The notes below the pieces were generated by a model. It saw only the letters and a list, made by a program, of their open reading frames with translations, searched no databases and was not told where the DNA came from. The position numbers and the translations under genes are program-made. This document shows, piece after piece, positions 10,601-17,900 of a stretch of DNA of 45,533 nucleotides. Numbering within the stretch: position 1 is the stretch's first letter; the number at the start of each line of letters is the position of its first letter. Source of the DNA: a virus; IMG/VR virus record IMGVR_UViG_3300024054_000024, positions 1-45,533 of that record, one strand, 5' to 3'.

Positions 10601-11039
10601 CCTGAAGTTGGCGGCTAAGATTGACCCACTCGTGCTTTGCAAGACCGGCGGCCTTGGCGTTGTCGTTCATGTGCGACGTGGATTTACGGGTCGCCTCGAT
10701 CGCGGCTTCGTGCTTGACCCGCAGCGTTTCGAGCGCGCGAAGATTGGCGTCGGTGATCGTCACGCCTTTGGCGCGCTCGGCTGCGATCAGCGCCTCCATG
10801 CGGGATAGCCTGCCGCCGGACGCGGAAACCGCGTCATTGGCGCGCGTCATCGCCTCCAGTTTCGAGGCGCTGCGTGTCAGCGCCTTTTCGCTGATCTCGG
10901 TCTGCCGGACGAGCACCTGAGCGCCCTCGGCCGCGCCGCGTTCGGATTTGGCGAGCGCATCGAAATCCGCGGCGGCCTCGCGCACGCCGCGCGTCTCCAT
11001 TTCGGCGCGATATTTTTCGACGATTTCGCTGAGCTTCAT
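7674..11039 (-). CDS. Tail tape measure protein with internal lysozyme-like domain
   Basis: 1121 residues, the longest gene here. The N-terminal third is helical and contains the segment LSRQLQDVGTMAAMGASPMM, a signature of phage tail length tape measure proteins (TMP_2 type). A long coiled-coil Arg/Glu/Ala section follows. Residues about 665-792 (AIIRAEGTGRFGDPYN ... GLNSSAKGAFQITNTTQRDA ... NQRRMADWIALKQGLG) look like a GH104/lambda-endolysin-like muramidase with a likely catalytic Glu in RAEG. The C-terminus is Gly-rich (GGVVGAPGGRMAPAPLSAF) and ends in a basic tail. It sets tail length and probably degrades peptidoglycan during DNA entry. Translation is coupled to the downstream tail gene. 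Confidence 0.93.
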   Translation of the reverse strand: MKLSEIVEKYRAEMETRGVREAAADFDALAKSERGAAEGAQVLVRQTEISEKALTRSASKLEAMTRANDAVSASGGRLSRMEALIAAERAKGVTITDANLRALETLRVKHEAAIEATRKSTSHMNDNAKAAGLAKHEWVNLSRQLQDVGTMAAMGASPMMILTSQGAQIADVFSSSGAGAGAALKDFGVTALRVAVHPLTLLTGAIGVATLAWMKFDAEQRAIERSLNGVGRAAGVTAEQLRGIGVAGAAAGGFGGSQGLDLAGRYAGAGIRGGNIQSLVENTQRFARGFGVSLDDAAQEISQIVGDSSLGAMEKRFGAIDFATKEMVRSLEQSGRYAEAQAAAVARLAEEIGKAKETSSELEKIWEKIKTWATTPLFGLGPTIDRLKNGPSLQEQIAAARGEFFNLRARRGASESAYPGETAAAARVRDLERQIEEPREAARRAARDLEMNRLSQDAAAAARRLSPESFEKRDLEGQQSLLRRALGEPETVRKMGDAAIGARSALAHLTTQIENWQSALEKQRGDAALAVREIGARTYAEREAVAMERARVQTLRETGDVTRAALAVETERAKMHAEAARKVDDLVRTSADNLRLAKMSPFERRQAEIDIAERKFREENLPSVASPMAEMFNSAADAARKLVDAFLEQAGRIGGEARSLPIFARTGSGGGSLYDAIIRAEGTGRFGDPYNTSLGYMRSPKPLVEMTMRESLAWGDRVRAVQGLNSSAKGAFQITNTTQRDAMRALGLGENAMFSPDNQRRMADWIALKQGLGAWEGFKLHPGDRTAAANALSSRTTVGFGDQRAQNTYETFQKPLEDSNKEIERQRDLLRVQVATFGQSTEAVARATKQQELYNQFTAQGANENSLGKQKFDELRASISDTAANYGRLTVEQERSREAQSRYISDLDLLRGTSRDVLGGLASGLMNAKSAGEALRETLSRIGDRLMSHGIDRLIGAALGNQGSANLGLLGNLFGGGAAGGGAGIFGGLLSGIGNFFGFADGGVVGAPGGRMAPAPLSAFVGAPHFASGGAVPVIAHAGEVILNAAQQANVAVAIKAARRAANSNNQQSPTVVVNMSPVFNNADPSTEARLRAQMAEMERSIKRDMPGILAARQARGLYNR

Positions 11040-11046
11040 GATGGTT

Positions 11047-11727
11047 CTACGTCAGATAGACCACGATCGCCGGCTGGCGGCGATTCTTTCGAATCTGGGC
11101 GCGCTGCTTGCGCGCCGATCCATGGACCGAGGCGAAGCGCCTCGCCCAATCGTCGAGGAACGGGTAGCCGCCGGGCGTCGGACCTTCAGGCTCGGCATAG
11201 GTGAACTTGATCCTCGCCACGTTCGAAAACCGGGCATTGGCCATGGCCGCGACGGCCTCATAGACGTGTCCGGGAGCGTATTTGCCCTTGCCACGCTCGA
11301 TCTTGCGCGCGTAAGCGACGGTCGGAACAAACAACACCTCGCGCGCGCCTACGGCTTCGAGCGTGTCGTCGATCTCGCGTCCATCGGCGTAGACCTTGAA
11401 GGTCGAACGATAGCGACCCGTAAAAATCGGCCCTGAACGCGCCAGGAGATCGGCGATGTAATCGACGACGCCGACGCCGAGATCCCAGCGCGCCTCGATC
11501 GCGCCGCCATCCTTGACCGATGCCAAGTCGCTTGTCGCGCGGCCGTCGACGAATGTCCGATACTGCACATCGTGTCCGACCACGGCGTCGTTGGCGCGAT
11601 CGATTTCATCGATTCGGCCGCGAGCGACTTCGGCGAAGCGCTCGCGGCGAACCTTAGAGCTGAAGACGTGATTGGCGGAAAAAATCTCGGCGCGATCGAC
11701 GACCGGGAACTTGACGCTCGCCGCCAT
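11047..11727 (-). CDS. Phage protein upstream of tape measure, function unknown
   Basis: 226 residues from ATG 11727, which overlaps the stop of the frameshifted chaperone frame (TGATG); an overlapping GTG three bases earlier is possible. AAGG lies about 7 bases upstream. The sequence has YRSTFKVYADGREIDDTLEA and PTVAYARKIERGKGKYAPGH, ending in a basic KQRAQIRKNRRQPAIVVYLT. Conserved genes of this kind lie between chaperones and tape measure in alphaproteobacterial phages. The basic tail could contact DNA or another tail protein. I do not recognise a named family. Confidence 0.7.
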   Translation of the reverse strand: MAASVKFPVVDRAEIFSANHVFSSKVRRERFAEVARGRIDEIDRANDAVVGHDVQYRTFVDGRATSDLASVKDGGAIEARWDLGVGVVDYIADLLARSGPIFTGRYRSTFKVYADGREIDDTLEAVGAREVLFVPTVAYARKIERGKGKYAPGHVYEAVAAMANARFSNVARIKFTYAEPEGPTPGGYPFLDDWARRFASVHGSARKQRAQIRKNRRQPAIVVYLT

Positions 11728-12077
11728 CACTTTCCCTTCTTCGCTTCCTCGGCCGCCTTCTCGTTGGCCGTCGCGATGAACACCGCGTCCAGGCGTTTGA
11801 TCAGCGTGTGAAAGCGATCAAACTCGTCGCGCCCGTCGATGCCATATCGGCTTGCGTAGCGGTCAATCGCAGCGAAGGGGATCGACCCGATTCCGCCCAT
11901 CGCACCGATCGGACGGTCGCTTGAGATCGCCCAGAAGGCGTTCCAGACGAAGACCAGGTGCTCTTCGATTTCCGGCTTTTCGAGCAGCGCCCTGGGGGTG
12001 TCACCCTCTGCGGCGAGGTCGCGCAGCCATTGCTCCGACTCGCCCCACTCCAAGGCCCATTCAAGGGCCTCGATCAG
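11727..12077 (-). CDS. Tail assembly chaperone, frameshifted extension (T-like part of a G-T fusion)
   Basis: This frame has no convincing start of its own: upstream of LIEALEWALEW it reads Arg/Gly-rich nonsense through the G-like gene. It is entered by a -1 frameshift at 12077-12083, giving a 252-residue fusion (136 from the G-like gene plus 116 from here). The extension is acidic and aromatic (WGESEQWLRDLAAEGDTPRA, FVWNAFWAISSDRPIGA) and ends in a charged ATANEKAAEEAKKGK. This mirrors lambda gpG/gpGT, in which both forms recruit tail tube subunits to the tape measure. It lies between the tube and tape-measure genes, as expected. Confidence 0.85.
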   Translation of the reverse strand: MIEALEWALEWGESEQWLRDLAAEGDTPRALLEKPEIEEHLVFVWNAFWAISSDRPIGAMGGIGSIPFAAIDRYASRYGIDGRDEFDRFHTLIKRLDAVFIATANEKAAEEAKKGK

Positions 12078-12484
12078 TTTTTTGCAGACGCCTCCGCCTC
12101 GGCAAGATCGTCTTGCCCGACGACGTCGGCGGCCCATTCGACAGCCCAATGCAGCACGGCATAATTAGGATCGGCGAGCAGATCGGCCGCCTTCTCCTTG
12201 GAGAAGGCAAGGGGGGCGTCGTCATCGCCTTCGATGCCGCTCCAATCGATCAGGATCGTCTCGGAAAGCAGCTTGATGTTGATCTTGTCGAGATCCATGG
12301 GATCAACTCCCTTCACGCGCTCCGCGCGCGGGATCCCAGCGATCAGCTTGGCTCGAAGACGCCGGTAGTCCGCATTGGCGAGTCCGCGGACCTTGAATTT
12401 GACCCCCGGCAGGATATGGTCGACCGAGACCCATCGGCCGGTTTCGATCGCCGCAGCGTTGATAGCGATGTCCGACAGCTTCAA
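12074..12484 (-). CDS. Tail assembly chaperone (G-like, zero-frame product)
   Basis: 136 residues. The start is TTG at 12484, overlapping the previous stop (TTGA) and preceded by AGGAG with 7 bases of spacing. The protein is small and mixed-charge (IETGRWVSVDHILPGVKFKV, LANADYRRLRAKL), with an acidic C-terminus DLAEAEASAKN. The stop TGA follows directly on the slippery heptamer A-AAA-AAC, so the zero-frame protein ends exactly at the recoding site. Position between tube and tape measure, size and frameshift signal all match tail chaperones of long-tailed phages. Confidence 0.85.
   Translation of the reverse strand: MKLSDIAINAAAIETGRWVSVDHILPGVKFKVRGLANADYRRLRAKLIAGIPRAERVKGVDPMDLDKINIKLLSETILIDWSGIEGDDDAPLAFSKEKAADLLADPNYAVLHWAVEWAADVVGQDDLAEAEASAKN
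12077..12083 (-). other. Programmed -1 ribosomal frameshift site (A AAA AAC)
   Basis: On the minus strand the zero frame reads GCA AAA AAC TGA, so the canonical X XXY YYZ heptamer A AAA AAC sits directly before the stop codon. Slipping one base back continues as CTG ATC GAG in the frame of the 11727-12077 extension. A AAA AAC is among the best-characterised -1 slippery sequences, and a shift at this position in the operon is a hallmark of tail chaperones. Confidence 0.88.
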
Positions 12485-12675
12485 TTTGCTTCTCCTTTGT
12501 TCGCGCCTTTCTTCGCTGAAGGCTCCACTGCGACCTCGCGCGCGAGGCCCTTGCCGATGATCAGCGCGCCGAAGGCGTCTGGCGCCTCGACGACGGAGCC
12601 GGCCTGGAAGACCGTTTGTGATGCTTCCGTGTCATCCGGAAAGCCGGTGAAGGTGGTAAGGATTTCGACTTTCAT
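12481..12675 (-). CDS. Small phage protein between tail tube and chaperone
   Basis: 64 residues (MKVEILTTFTGFPDD...). ATG 12675 is chosen over one at 12690 because GGAGG lies 8 bases upstream of it. The short beta-rich N-terminus (QTVFQAGSVVEAPDAFGALI) resembles small head/tail accessory proteins with an N-terminal SH3-like strand pattern. The Lys/Ala/Asn tail is probably disordered. Its stop overlaps the chaperone start. Function unknown. Confidence 0.7.
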   Translation of the reverse strand: MKVEILTTFTGFPDDTEASQTVFQAGSVVEAPDAFGALIIGKGLAREVAVEPSAKKGANKGEAN

Positions 12676-12689
12676 GGCGCAGGCCTCCA

Positions 12690-13619
12690 TTATGCCACGG
12701 CGCGCGTGATGCGGATCGAGCCGCTAATCCCGGAGTCGTAAATCGCGCGGAACGGGACGTTGATCATAACGTCGTCATTCTTGCCGCCGAGACGCCTGGC
12801 GCCGTCGAGGAAGCGCACAACCGGCATGTTGATCGTGTATTTCTTGTCGGTCACCGCGCCGACGGTCAGGCTGATCGCGCCGCCGCCGTGGTCGAGGACA
12901 GCCTGATAAAGCGCGTTCGATTCGAAATAGGCGTCGAACGATCCCGTCACGTCGATCTGGCCAGAGCCGAAGCTGTCCGCATAGAGGGAGCCGACGATAT
13001 CGCGAATGCGGAGATTGTTGGCGATGTTGAGCGACAGATTCTTGATTTTCGGCACCGGCGAGAGGCCTGCGATCGAGAGGCTCGCGACGGACACCGAGGT
13101 CTCCGGAACATTGGTGTTCGGCGCGGTGTAGGTCGCGCCGGAGATGATCGCCGTCGCCAAGCTCTGTTGCTTGCCCATCAACTTCATCGATCCCGTCACG
13201 CCCTTGCGCGCCGGGAAGTTCAGGGCGAGCGAGTCGACATCGACGCCGGTGAACCGCGAATAGGCGAACGATCCGGAACCGAGGTCGACGGTCTCCTCGA
13301 AGGTGAAGCTCTGCTCGACGGAGCTGTTGGTCAGGACGTTAGTTGTCCAGGACCCGAAAAGTGCGCCGGCGAGGAGATCGTCGAACGTGCCGTAGGTCAG
13401 TTCGAAATCATATTGGCCGTCAACGTCTTGAGCGACCTGATATTCGTCTCTCACGTTCCGGTCGAGCCGGATTTCGTCGGAGACGACGGTCGTCTTTTTG
13501 GTGAGCATTTCGCCGCCGGTGCGGCGGATTTCGAGGAACGTCGGCGTCGCCGGCGTCGTTCCGTTTGTCGTCTCGGCGATATAGGCGACGCGCGTGCGCG
13601 ACGTGGAGGCGATTGCCAT
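12690..13619 (-). CDS. Major tail tube protein
   Basis: 309 residues starting MAIASTSRTRVAYIAETTNG. The body has TPTFLEIRRTGGEMLTKKTT followed by VSDEIRLDRNVRDEYQVAQD, a pattern typical of phage tail tube proteins in alphaproteobacterial siphophages; compare the conserved EI....R......V..G..V.G....EL. A second beta-sandwich with VKGSF-like tube motifs (GSGQIDVTGSFDAYF) follows. Position just before the chaperones and just after the tail terminator fits. It polymerises into the tail tube around the tape measure. Confidence 0.85.
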   Translation of the reverse strand: MAIASTSRTRVAYIAETTNGTTPATPTFLEIRRTGGEMLTKKTTVVSDEIRLDRNVRDEYQVAQDVDGQYDFELTYGTFDDLLAGALFGSWTTNVLTNSSVEQSFTFEETVDLGSGSFAYSRFTGVDVDSLALNFPARKGVTGSMKLMGKQQSLATAIISGATYTAPNTNVPETSVSVASLSIAGLSPVPKIKNLSLNIANNLRIRDIVGSLYADSFGSGQIDVTGSFDAYFESNALYQAVLDHGGGAISLTVGAVTDKKYTINMPVVRFLDGARRLGGKNDDVMINVPFRAIYDSGISGSIRITRAVA

Positions 13620-13637
13620 TGTCGATTCCTTTCTTCG

Positions 13638-14066
13638 TTACCCGGCCACGTCAAAGCGATAGGGCGCGGCAAAGCTCAGTTCGAAGTAAGCGCCGTCGTC
13701 GTTCTCGTCGTTCACGATGGGCGGCGACGCCTCCCAGATCACGCCGGCGCCGCCGGAGAACACATGGCTCCTCAGCGCGGCGCGCAGCGTGTCGATGCGC
13801 TGCGCCCAGGGCGCAGCGGCGGGATTAACGCCGTGACCAATCGGAACAGCGAGCGCGACACGAAAGGCGCCCTCCTCGCGATAGATGTTGGCCCCCGGCG
13901 CGCCGACGCTGATGAGAGTCTCGGTCGCGACCGGATAGGTCACGATCAGGAACGCCGATCCATCGTCGGGGACTTTTCCAGTGTCGTTGAGCGCCTTGAT
14001 TGGCGTGTGCGTCCAGTTTGCCGCGATCAAGGCCTCGATCGCGGTCATGACGGCAAGAGAGGCCAC
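13638..14066 (-). CDS. Tail terminator / tail completion protein
   Basis: 142 residues from GTG 14066; an in-frame ATG at 14048 (MTAIEALIAANWTHTPI) is an alternative with an equally weak ribosome site. The N-terminal helix followed by TPIKALNDTGKVPDDGSAFL and a beta-rich C-terminal half (GGAGVIWEASPPIV, then FELSFAAPYRFD) matches small terminator proteins that cap the tail tube. It precedes the tube gene, as in HK97-like gene order. No other family fits better. Confidence 0.7.
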   Translation of the reverse strand: MASLAVMTAIEALIAANWTHTPIKALNDTGKVPDDGSAFLIVTYPVATETLISVGAPGANIYREEGAFRVALAVPIGHGVNPAAAPWAQRIDTLRAALRSHVFSGGAGVIWEASPPIVNDENDDGAYFELSFAAPYRFDVAG

Positions 14067-14069
14067 GCG

Positions 14070-14414
14070 CTACGCCCCAGCGAGATCGAGCTCGTAGGCG
14101 ATCAGCACGCCTTGGACGCGTCGCGTCGCGTCGTCGACCGCGTGAATGACCAGCGTCTTTCCGGCCCAAACCAGCCGATCTTGCTTGGGCAGGAAGGGTG
14201 CAGGAAAGCCGCTCGCCACAACGTCCTCGGCGAGCACGATCGCCTCGCGCAAGCCCTGCTGGATAGCCCCGGTCACGTCGTCGGGCCGAAACTCTCTGAC
14301 GCGCGCGCGCACGGCGTAGTCGCCGGCGCCGGCGCCCGATAGGCGGCGCAGCGTCACAGTCTCGCCGTTGACCATCTGCCGGCGATAAGACCCCATCGCG
14401 GCGGCAGGGGTCAT
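14070..14414 (-). CDS. Head closure / head-tail joining protein
   Basis: 114 residues from ATG 14414, overlapping the connector stop (ATGA). The sequence MTPAAAMGSYRRQMVNGETV, then VTLRRLSGAGAGDYAVRARV, followed by DKTLVIHAVDD-like strands, is the small beta-barrel expected of a head-closure (stopper) protein, and the gene order connector, closure, terminator, tube is standard. The true start is set by coupling; a longer frame runs back into the connector gene and was rejected. Confidence 0.7.
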   Translation of the reverse strand: MTPAAAMGSYRRQMVNGETVTLRRLSGAGAGDYAVRARVREFRPDDVTGAIQQGLREAIVLAEDVVASGFPAPFLPKQDRLVWAGKTLVIHAVDDATRRVQGVLIAYELDLAGA

Positions 14415-15037
14415 ATGGCGACAGAGCGGTAGGGGTGGAGCATTGACGCGGCGACGCCAGATAGCGCGCTCATTGCCGAACCGCTGGAGGAATTGACCCA
14501 GAACTCCATCTCGCTCACTCCATCGACCCGTTCTCTGCGAAGAAGGGGATCCCGTGATGCCGCCGACCATTGCTCGCGCAAAACAGTGATCGCGGCGAGC
14601 TTCAACGACTCTGGAACTGTCGCGAAGCCGGCGAGATACGTGATGACGATCTTCGTTGCCGGCCAGCACACGACGCCGCCAGATGCGTCGAGTCTGTTGA
14701 TGAGACCGGCCGCTTTTTCAGCCTCGTAATCGGCGCCGGTCAGCGCAACGTCCGCCTCGACGATGCTTGTGATTGATTCGACGAAGCGACGTGCGAGACG
14801 CAGGGGGTTGACGCGGCGTTCGAGGCGGAACGTCTCGATGATCGTCTCCCGCCGCAGCGTCGGCGCGGTCACGCCATCGGCGGCGACGCTGCACTCGCGC
14901 GCGATCATATCCGATATTTGCAAGCCGAGCGTCGCAAGCGCAGCGTCGCTGCCAGAGCCGGCGATTCCAAGCGCGGCCTTCATCTCGGCGAGCGTCAGCA
15001 AATTTCGATCCGTCGCCGGCGCCGAGACGATGAACAT
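14411..15037 (-). CDS. Head-tail connector protein (HK97 gp6-like)
   Basis: 208 residues. The N-terminal helices around LLTLAEMKAALGIAGSGSDA and LGLQISDMIARECSVAADGV are the standard signature of gp6-like connectors (LxxAKxxLrI...DxxxxxLI..A...). RRETIIETFRLERRVNPLRL and DYEAEKAAGLINRLD follow, then the typical helical C-terminus with TVPESLKLAAITVLREQW. It forms the ring below the portal. Located between a small acidic gene and the head-closure gene, as expected. Confidence 0.85.
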   Translation of the reverse strand: MFIVSAPATDRNLLTLAEMKAALGIAGSGSDAALATLGLQISDMIARECSVAADGVTAPTLRRETIIETFRLERRVNPLRLARRFVESITSIVEADVALTGADYEAEKAAGLINRLDASGGVVCWPATKIVITYLAGFATVPESLKLAAITVLREQWSAASRDPLLRRERVDGVSEMEFWVNSSSGSAMSALSGVAASMLHPYRSVAI

Positions 15038-15040
15038 GCG

Positions 15041-15310
15041 TCAGGCTTTCGAAGCCGGCGAGATCGGACCGCGGGGCACAATGGGCGGCGGCTTTGACGC
15101 GCCCGAAGCCGGCGGGGATTGGGCAGGCTTTTCGTTTTTCTTCTTGTCGGCCTCTGTGTTGATCTTGTCCGCTTCCGGGTCGATCAAGCCGGCTTCGACG
15201 AGCCCCGCAAACACTCCATCCGCAATGTCGTACGCTTCGCCTTCGTTGAGACGGAGAACAGAAATGCCATCCGGAGAGTAGTCGAACGATTTTTTGACGA
15301 GAGCCTTCAT
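15041..15310 (-). CDS. Small acidic phage protein, unknown
   Basis: 89 residues with a good ribosome site (GGAGG then GCAGATGA before ATG at 15310). The first ~45 residues form a compact SH3-like beta pattern (MKALVKKSFDYSPDGISVLR, AYDIADGVFAGLVEAGLI), a type often found next to connector genes. The rest is a Lys/Glu/Pro-rich tail (PPASGASKPPPIVPRGP). Probably a minor head protein. Function unknown. Confidence 0.65.
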   Translation of the reverse strand: MKALVKKSFDYSPDGISVLRLNEGEAYDIADGVFAGLVEAGLIDPEADKINTEADKKKNEKPAQSPPASGASKPPPIVPRGPISPASKA

Positions 15311-15329
15311 TCATCTGCCTCCATGCTGG

Positions 15330-15354
15330 CCCGCGCGGTTTTTCCGCGCGGGCG
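15330..15354 (-). terminator. Strong intergenic hairpin without U-tract downstream
   Basis: Perfect 10-bp stem GCCCGCGCGG / CCGCGCGGGC with a 5-base loop, lying between the stop of the 15370-15801 gene and the next start. On the minus strand the loop is AAAAA and no T-run follows, so this is not a classical terminator. An mRNA-stabilising or attenuating hairpin is more likely. Confidence 0.55.
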
Positions 15355-15369
15355 CCGGTCACCTTACGT

Positions 15370-15801
15370 TTAGGCCGGCGGATTGCTGGTCGGAGCCGAG
15401 CGTGGGTTGCCGAGAATCCAGACTCCGGCGACGAAGGCGTTGCCGGTGTTGTTCGCGGGCGTCACGGTCACGCGGGCGTAACGCTTGCCGCCGACATAGC
15501 CGATCTTGAACGCCTTATCGTCGTCGGCGAAGGTGAATCCGGCCTGTGCCTCGGTTCCGAGCAACTGCGAGTCGGCAACCGCCGCGGCGTCCGACAGGTT
15601 GGCTGCGGCCCCGTCCTCGACCAAGACGGTGAACGTTGCGTCGGCGTCAGCCAGCGCGCCGGTCAAGATCACAAATTCAGCGGACTCATAGCCGGCCATG
15701 TCGATGATCTGCGACACGAACGGCGTGTTGTCCGCGACCGCGGCTGCGGGCGAAATGCCGCGCTTGACGTGGATGTTGTTGTGAAGATCGCGAGAGGCCA
15801 T
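15370..15801 (-). CDS. Probable head decoration or accessory head protein
   Basis: 143 residues, ATG 15801 preceded by AGGAG. MASRDLHNNIHVKRGISPAA at the start and an all-beta body with VDAVSQIIDMAGYES-like and TFTVLVEDGAAANLSDA segments, ending GNAFVAGVWILGNPRSAPTS. This family is common immediately after the capsid gene in alphaproteobacterial phages and prophages. A decoration role is inferred from position and beta content only. It is flanked on both sides by strong hairpins, which isolate it and the capsid gene within the operon. Confidence 0.65.
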   Translation of the reverse strand: MASRDLHNNIHVKRGISPAAAVADNTPFVSQIIDMAGYESAEFVILTGALADADATFTVLVEDGAAANLSDAAAVADSQLLGTEAQAGFTFADDDKAFKIGYVGGKRYARVTVTPANNTGNAFVAGVWILGNPRSAPTSNPPA

Positions 15802-15836
15802 GTCTCGGCGCTCCTGATTTGAGTGATGGAATGGAA

Positions 15837-15861
15837 GGCGGCGCGCTCGTAACGCGCCGCC
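15837..15861 (-). terminator. Hairpin just downstream of the capsid gene
   Basis: 9-bp perfect stem GGCGGCGCG / CGCGCCGCC with a 7-base loop, 13 bases after the capsid stop. The minus-strand sequence after the stem (TTCCATTCC) is only weakly T-rich, so read-through is expected. It may protect or partially terminate the abundant capsid message. Confidence 0.5.
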
Positions 15862-15873
15862 GACGATGCCGCG

Positions 15874-17151
15874 TTAGGCCGCAATCTTGAGCTTGCGCAG
15901 CGCCTCGGGGAGCACCACCTGCCCGCCGAGACGGCGGCGGAAGATGAACCGGACATTGCCGGAAGTCGCCTGCGTGTAGGGATCGCGCAGGAACTCCATG
16001 CTGATCCGGTCCGCCAGCGTGTAGCCGCGGCGCCAGTCGCCGAAAACGACCGGATAGGCGTTCGCAGCGACGTTCGGCATGTCGGGCATTTCGACATAGG
16101 GAGCGCCGAGGATCGTGTTCGGAATGCCGCTAGCGAGACCCGGCGACCAGAGATACTGGTTCGTCGTGTCCTTGAGCTTGCGGATCGCCCCGAGCGTCGT
16201 GCGGTTGAGCCCGAAGGCCGCGTTCCGAGAATAGGCGGTCTTGATCGCGTGGAAGAGGTTGATCAGACCGTCTGCTGTGACGAGATTGGCGTCACCTGAG
16301 TTAGTCTCGCCGACGCTCGCATTCACGAGCACGCCCTGCGGCTTGCCGACGCCGTTTCCGGAAATGACCGCGGCGCCTTCAGCGACGGCGAACTGCTCCT
16401 CCGCCTCCATACGCAGCTCCGCCTCGATGTCGAAGGCGGAATCCTCGAGCATCTGATTAGAGATGTCGACCAGCGCATAGAGTTCATGCAGCGGCATTTC
16501 CTCGAGGCCATAAGCCAACCCGGTCGTTTCTGTGCGGTTCCCCTGCTCGGCGACCCACTGCGCCGCGAACTGGCCGCTGCGCTTCGGAATCTGGATCGAC
16601 TTTGCCGCAGTGGTGCGCACCCGAACCAGAGCGCGCACGGGGCTCATTTCCGTCACCCCCTTGATGATCTCGCGGACGTATTCCAGGGGAGCGAGGTAGC
16701 CGCCGGCCGTGTCGTTGGAGATGTTGAGCGACTTGTATTCTGCGATCGCGTCTTCCACGGACTTCCGATGCTCGGCGCCGAGATTGACCACTCCAATAGT
16801 GTGGGCGGCGATGACGGCGCGGAGCCAATCGTTGGCCCGCTGCTTCACTTCCGCCGCATTGCCGCCGCGCGCCGCGCTGGGAATGCGCGCCATAGCGACC
16901 TCCATGCGGTCGACCGCCTCGCGGGCGGCCTTGGCCTGCTGCTCGGCGAGCGTCAGCTTCTGGTTGACGCCCTCGTAGCCGGCGAGCGTCGTCTCGATCT
17001 TCGCCAGCTTTTCGGTGACGAGCGGATCGGCCGCGCCCTTCTTTTCGATTTCCGCCAGACGCGCATCGTTCGTCTTCTTAAACTCCTCGAACGCGGTCAT
17101 GACGGGATTGACCGCAGCGTCGACTGCGGACTTGATTTCGTCGGGTTCCAT
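15874..17151 (-). CDS. HK97-family major capsid protein
   Basis: 425 residues. An N-terminal coiled-coil delta domain (IKSAVDAAVNPVMTAFEEFK to about residue 110) precedes the mature part starting near KSVEDAIAEYKSLNISND. Classic HK97 motifs are DTAGGYLAPLEYVREI, SPVRALVRVRTTAAKSIQIP, then TYAGFG-type inner segments with LEDSAFDIEAELRMEAEEQF and a terminal FRRRLGGQVVLPEALRKLKI. The delta domain is removed by the adjacent protease. Gene order portal, protease, capsid is the HK97 order. Confidence 0.96.
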   Translation of the reverse strand: MEPDEIKSAVDAAVNPVMTAFEEFKKTNDARLAEIEKKGAADPLVTEKLAKIETTLAGYEGVNQKLTLAEQQAKAAREAVDRMEVAMARIPSAARGGNAAEVKQRANDWLRAVIAAHTIGVVNLGAEHRKSVEDAIAEYKSLNISNDTAGGYLAPLEYVREIIKGVTEMSPVRALVRVRTTAAKSIQIPKRSGQFAAQWVAEQGNRTETTGLAYGLEEMPLHELYALVDISNQMLEDSAFDIEAELRMEAEEQFAVAEGAAVISGNGVGKPQGVLVNASVGETNSGDANLVTADGLINLFHAIKTAYSRNAAFGLNRTTLGAIRKLKDTTNQYLWSPGLASGIPNTILGAPYVEMPDMPNVAANAYPVVFGDWRRGYTLADRISMEFLRDPYTQATSGNVRFIFRRRLGGQVVLPEALRKLKIAA

Positions 17152-17160
17152 GATCTTTTC

Positions 17161-17898
17161 CTATCGTGCGATGGCTGCGGCCAGCGCGCCCATGCGCTTG
17201 CGCAGGTGCTCTGACAGCACTTCAGCCGGCGGCGCTTCGTCACGAAGGCTTTTGGCAACGTCCTCCGCGTCACGCGGAAGCTTCTTGCAGAGGACCGCGA
17301 CAGCCGCCTTGGCGTCGCGCCGAGAAAGTTTTGCTTCGTCGCGAAGCGCGTCCTCCAATTCCCGAGGATTGAAAATATGCGGATCGATGAGCCCCGAAGC
17401 GCTCTTGATGAAATTGACCCGTGCGAGAGGGTTCATCGGATCATCGACGATCGAGACCTCTTTCAAATCTATCTCCTTGATGGTGCGCGCCGGCTCGCCC
17501 ATTCGGCCGCTGCCCTTACGCGATCCGTGCGGGGGAACGCGGTAGCCGATCGAGAGTCCCTTGATCGCGCCCTCCTTGAGGCGCGCCATGTTCATCTTCC
17601 CCTGTTCGGTGTCGAGCCCGATCAGCCGGCCTTTCACGACCAAGCCGGTTGCGTCTTCCTCGATCGAATCCCAGACGCCGATCGTCCCCGCCTTGCGGTC
17701 GTGGTTGTAGTACATCGACGGCTTGCCGCCCGTCATCGCCTTGGTCGAAAGCGACTTAGCGAAGGCGCCGCGCTCGATCATGTCGCCGCCCTCGTCGACG
17801 TTGCCGAAGACAGCGCCATAGCCCTCGAAATAGCCGGGCGGGCACTCCACCCCCGCGAATTTCAGTTCAAGGGGGACGCTGATGCAGCCAAGTTCCAT
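17161..17898 (-). CDS. HK97-family prohead protease (U35)
   Basis: 245 residues. The serine protease core shows FEGYGAVFGNVDEGGDMIER, the catalytic His in MYYNHDRKAGTIG, and the catalytic Ser in IKGLSIGYRVPPHG. DLKEVSIVDDPMNPLARV closes the core. The C-terminal ~70 residues are a charged helical tail, longer than the minimal family and probably scaffolding-related. It cleaves the capsid delta domain and itself during maturation. Confidence 0.94.
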   Translation of the reverse strand: MELGCISVPLELKFAGVECPPGYFEGYGAVFGNVDEGGDMIERGAFAKSLSTKAMTGGKPSMYYNHDRKAGTIGVWDSIEEDATGLVVKGRLIGLDTEQGKMNMARLKEGAIKGLSIGYRVPPHGSRKGSGRMGEPARTIKEIDLKEVSIVDDPMNPLARVNFIKSASGLIDPHIFNPRELEDALRDEAKLSRRDAKAAVAVLCKKLPRDAEDVAKSLRDEAPPAEVLSEHLRKRMGALAAAIAR

Positions 17899-17900
17899 TT

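Noticed and set aside
12888-14342. Long plus-strand ORF (484 codons) opposite tube and connector genes
   Set aside because: Crosses several well-supported minus genes; no ribosome site or motif.
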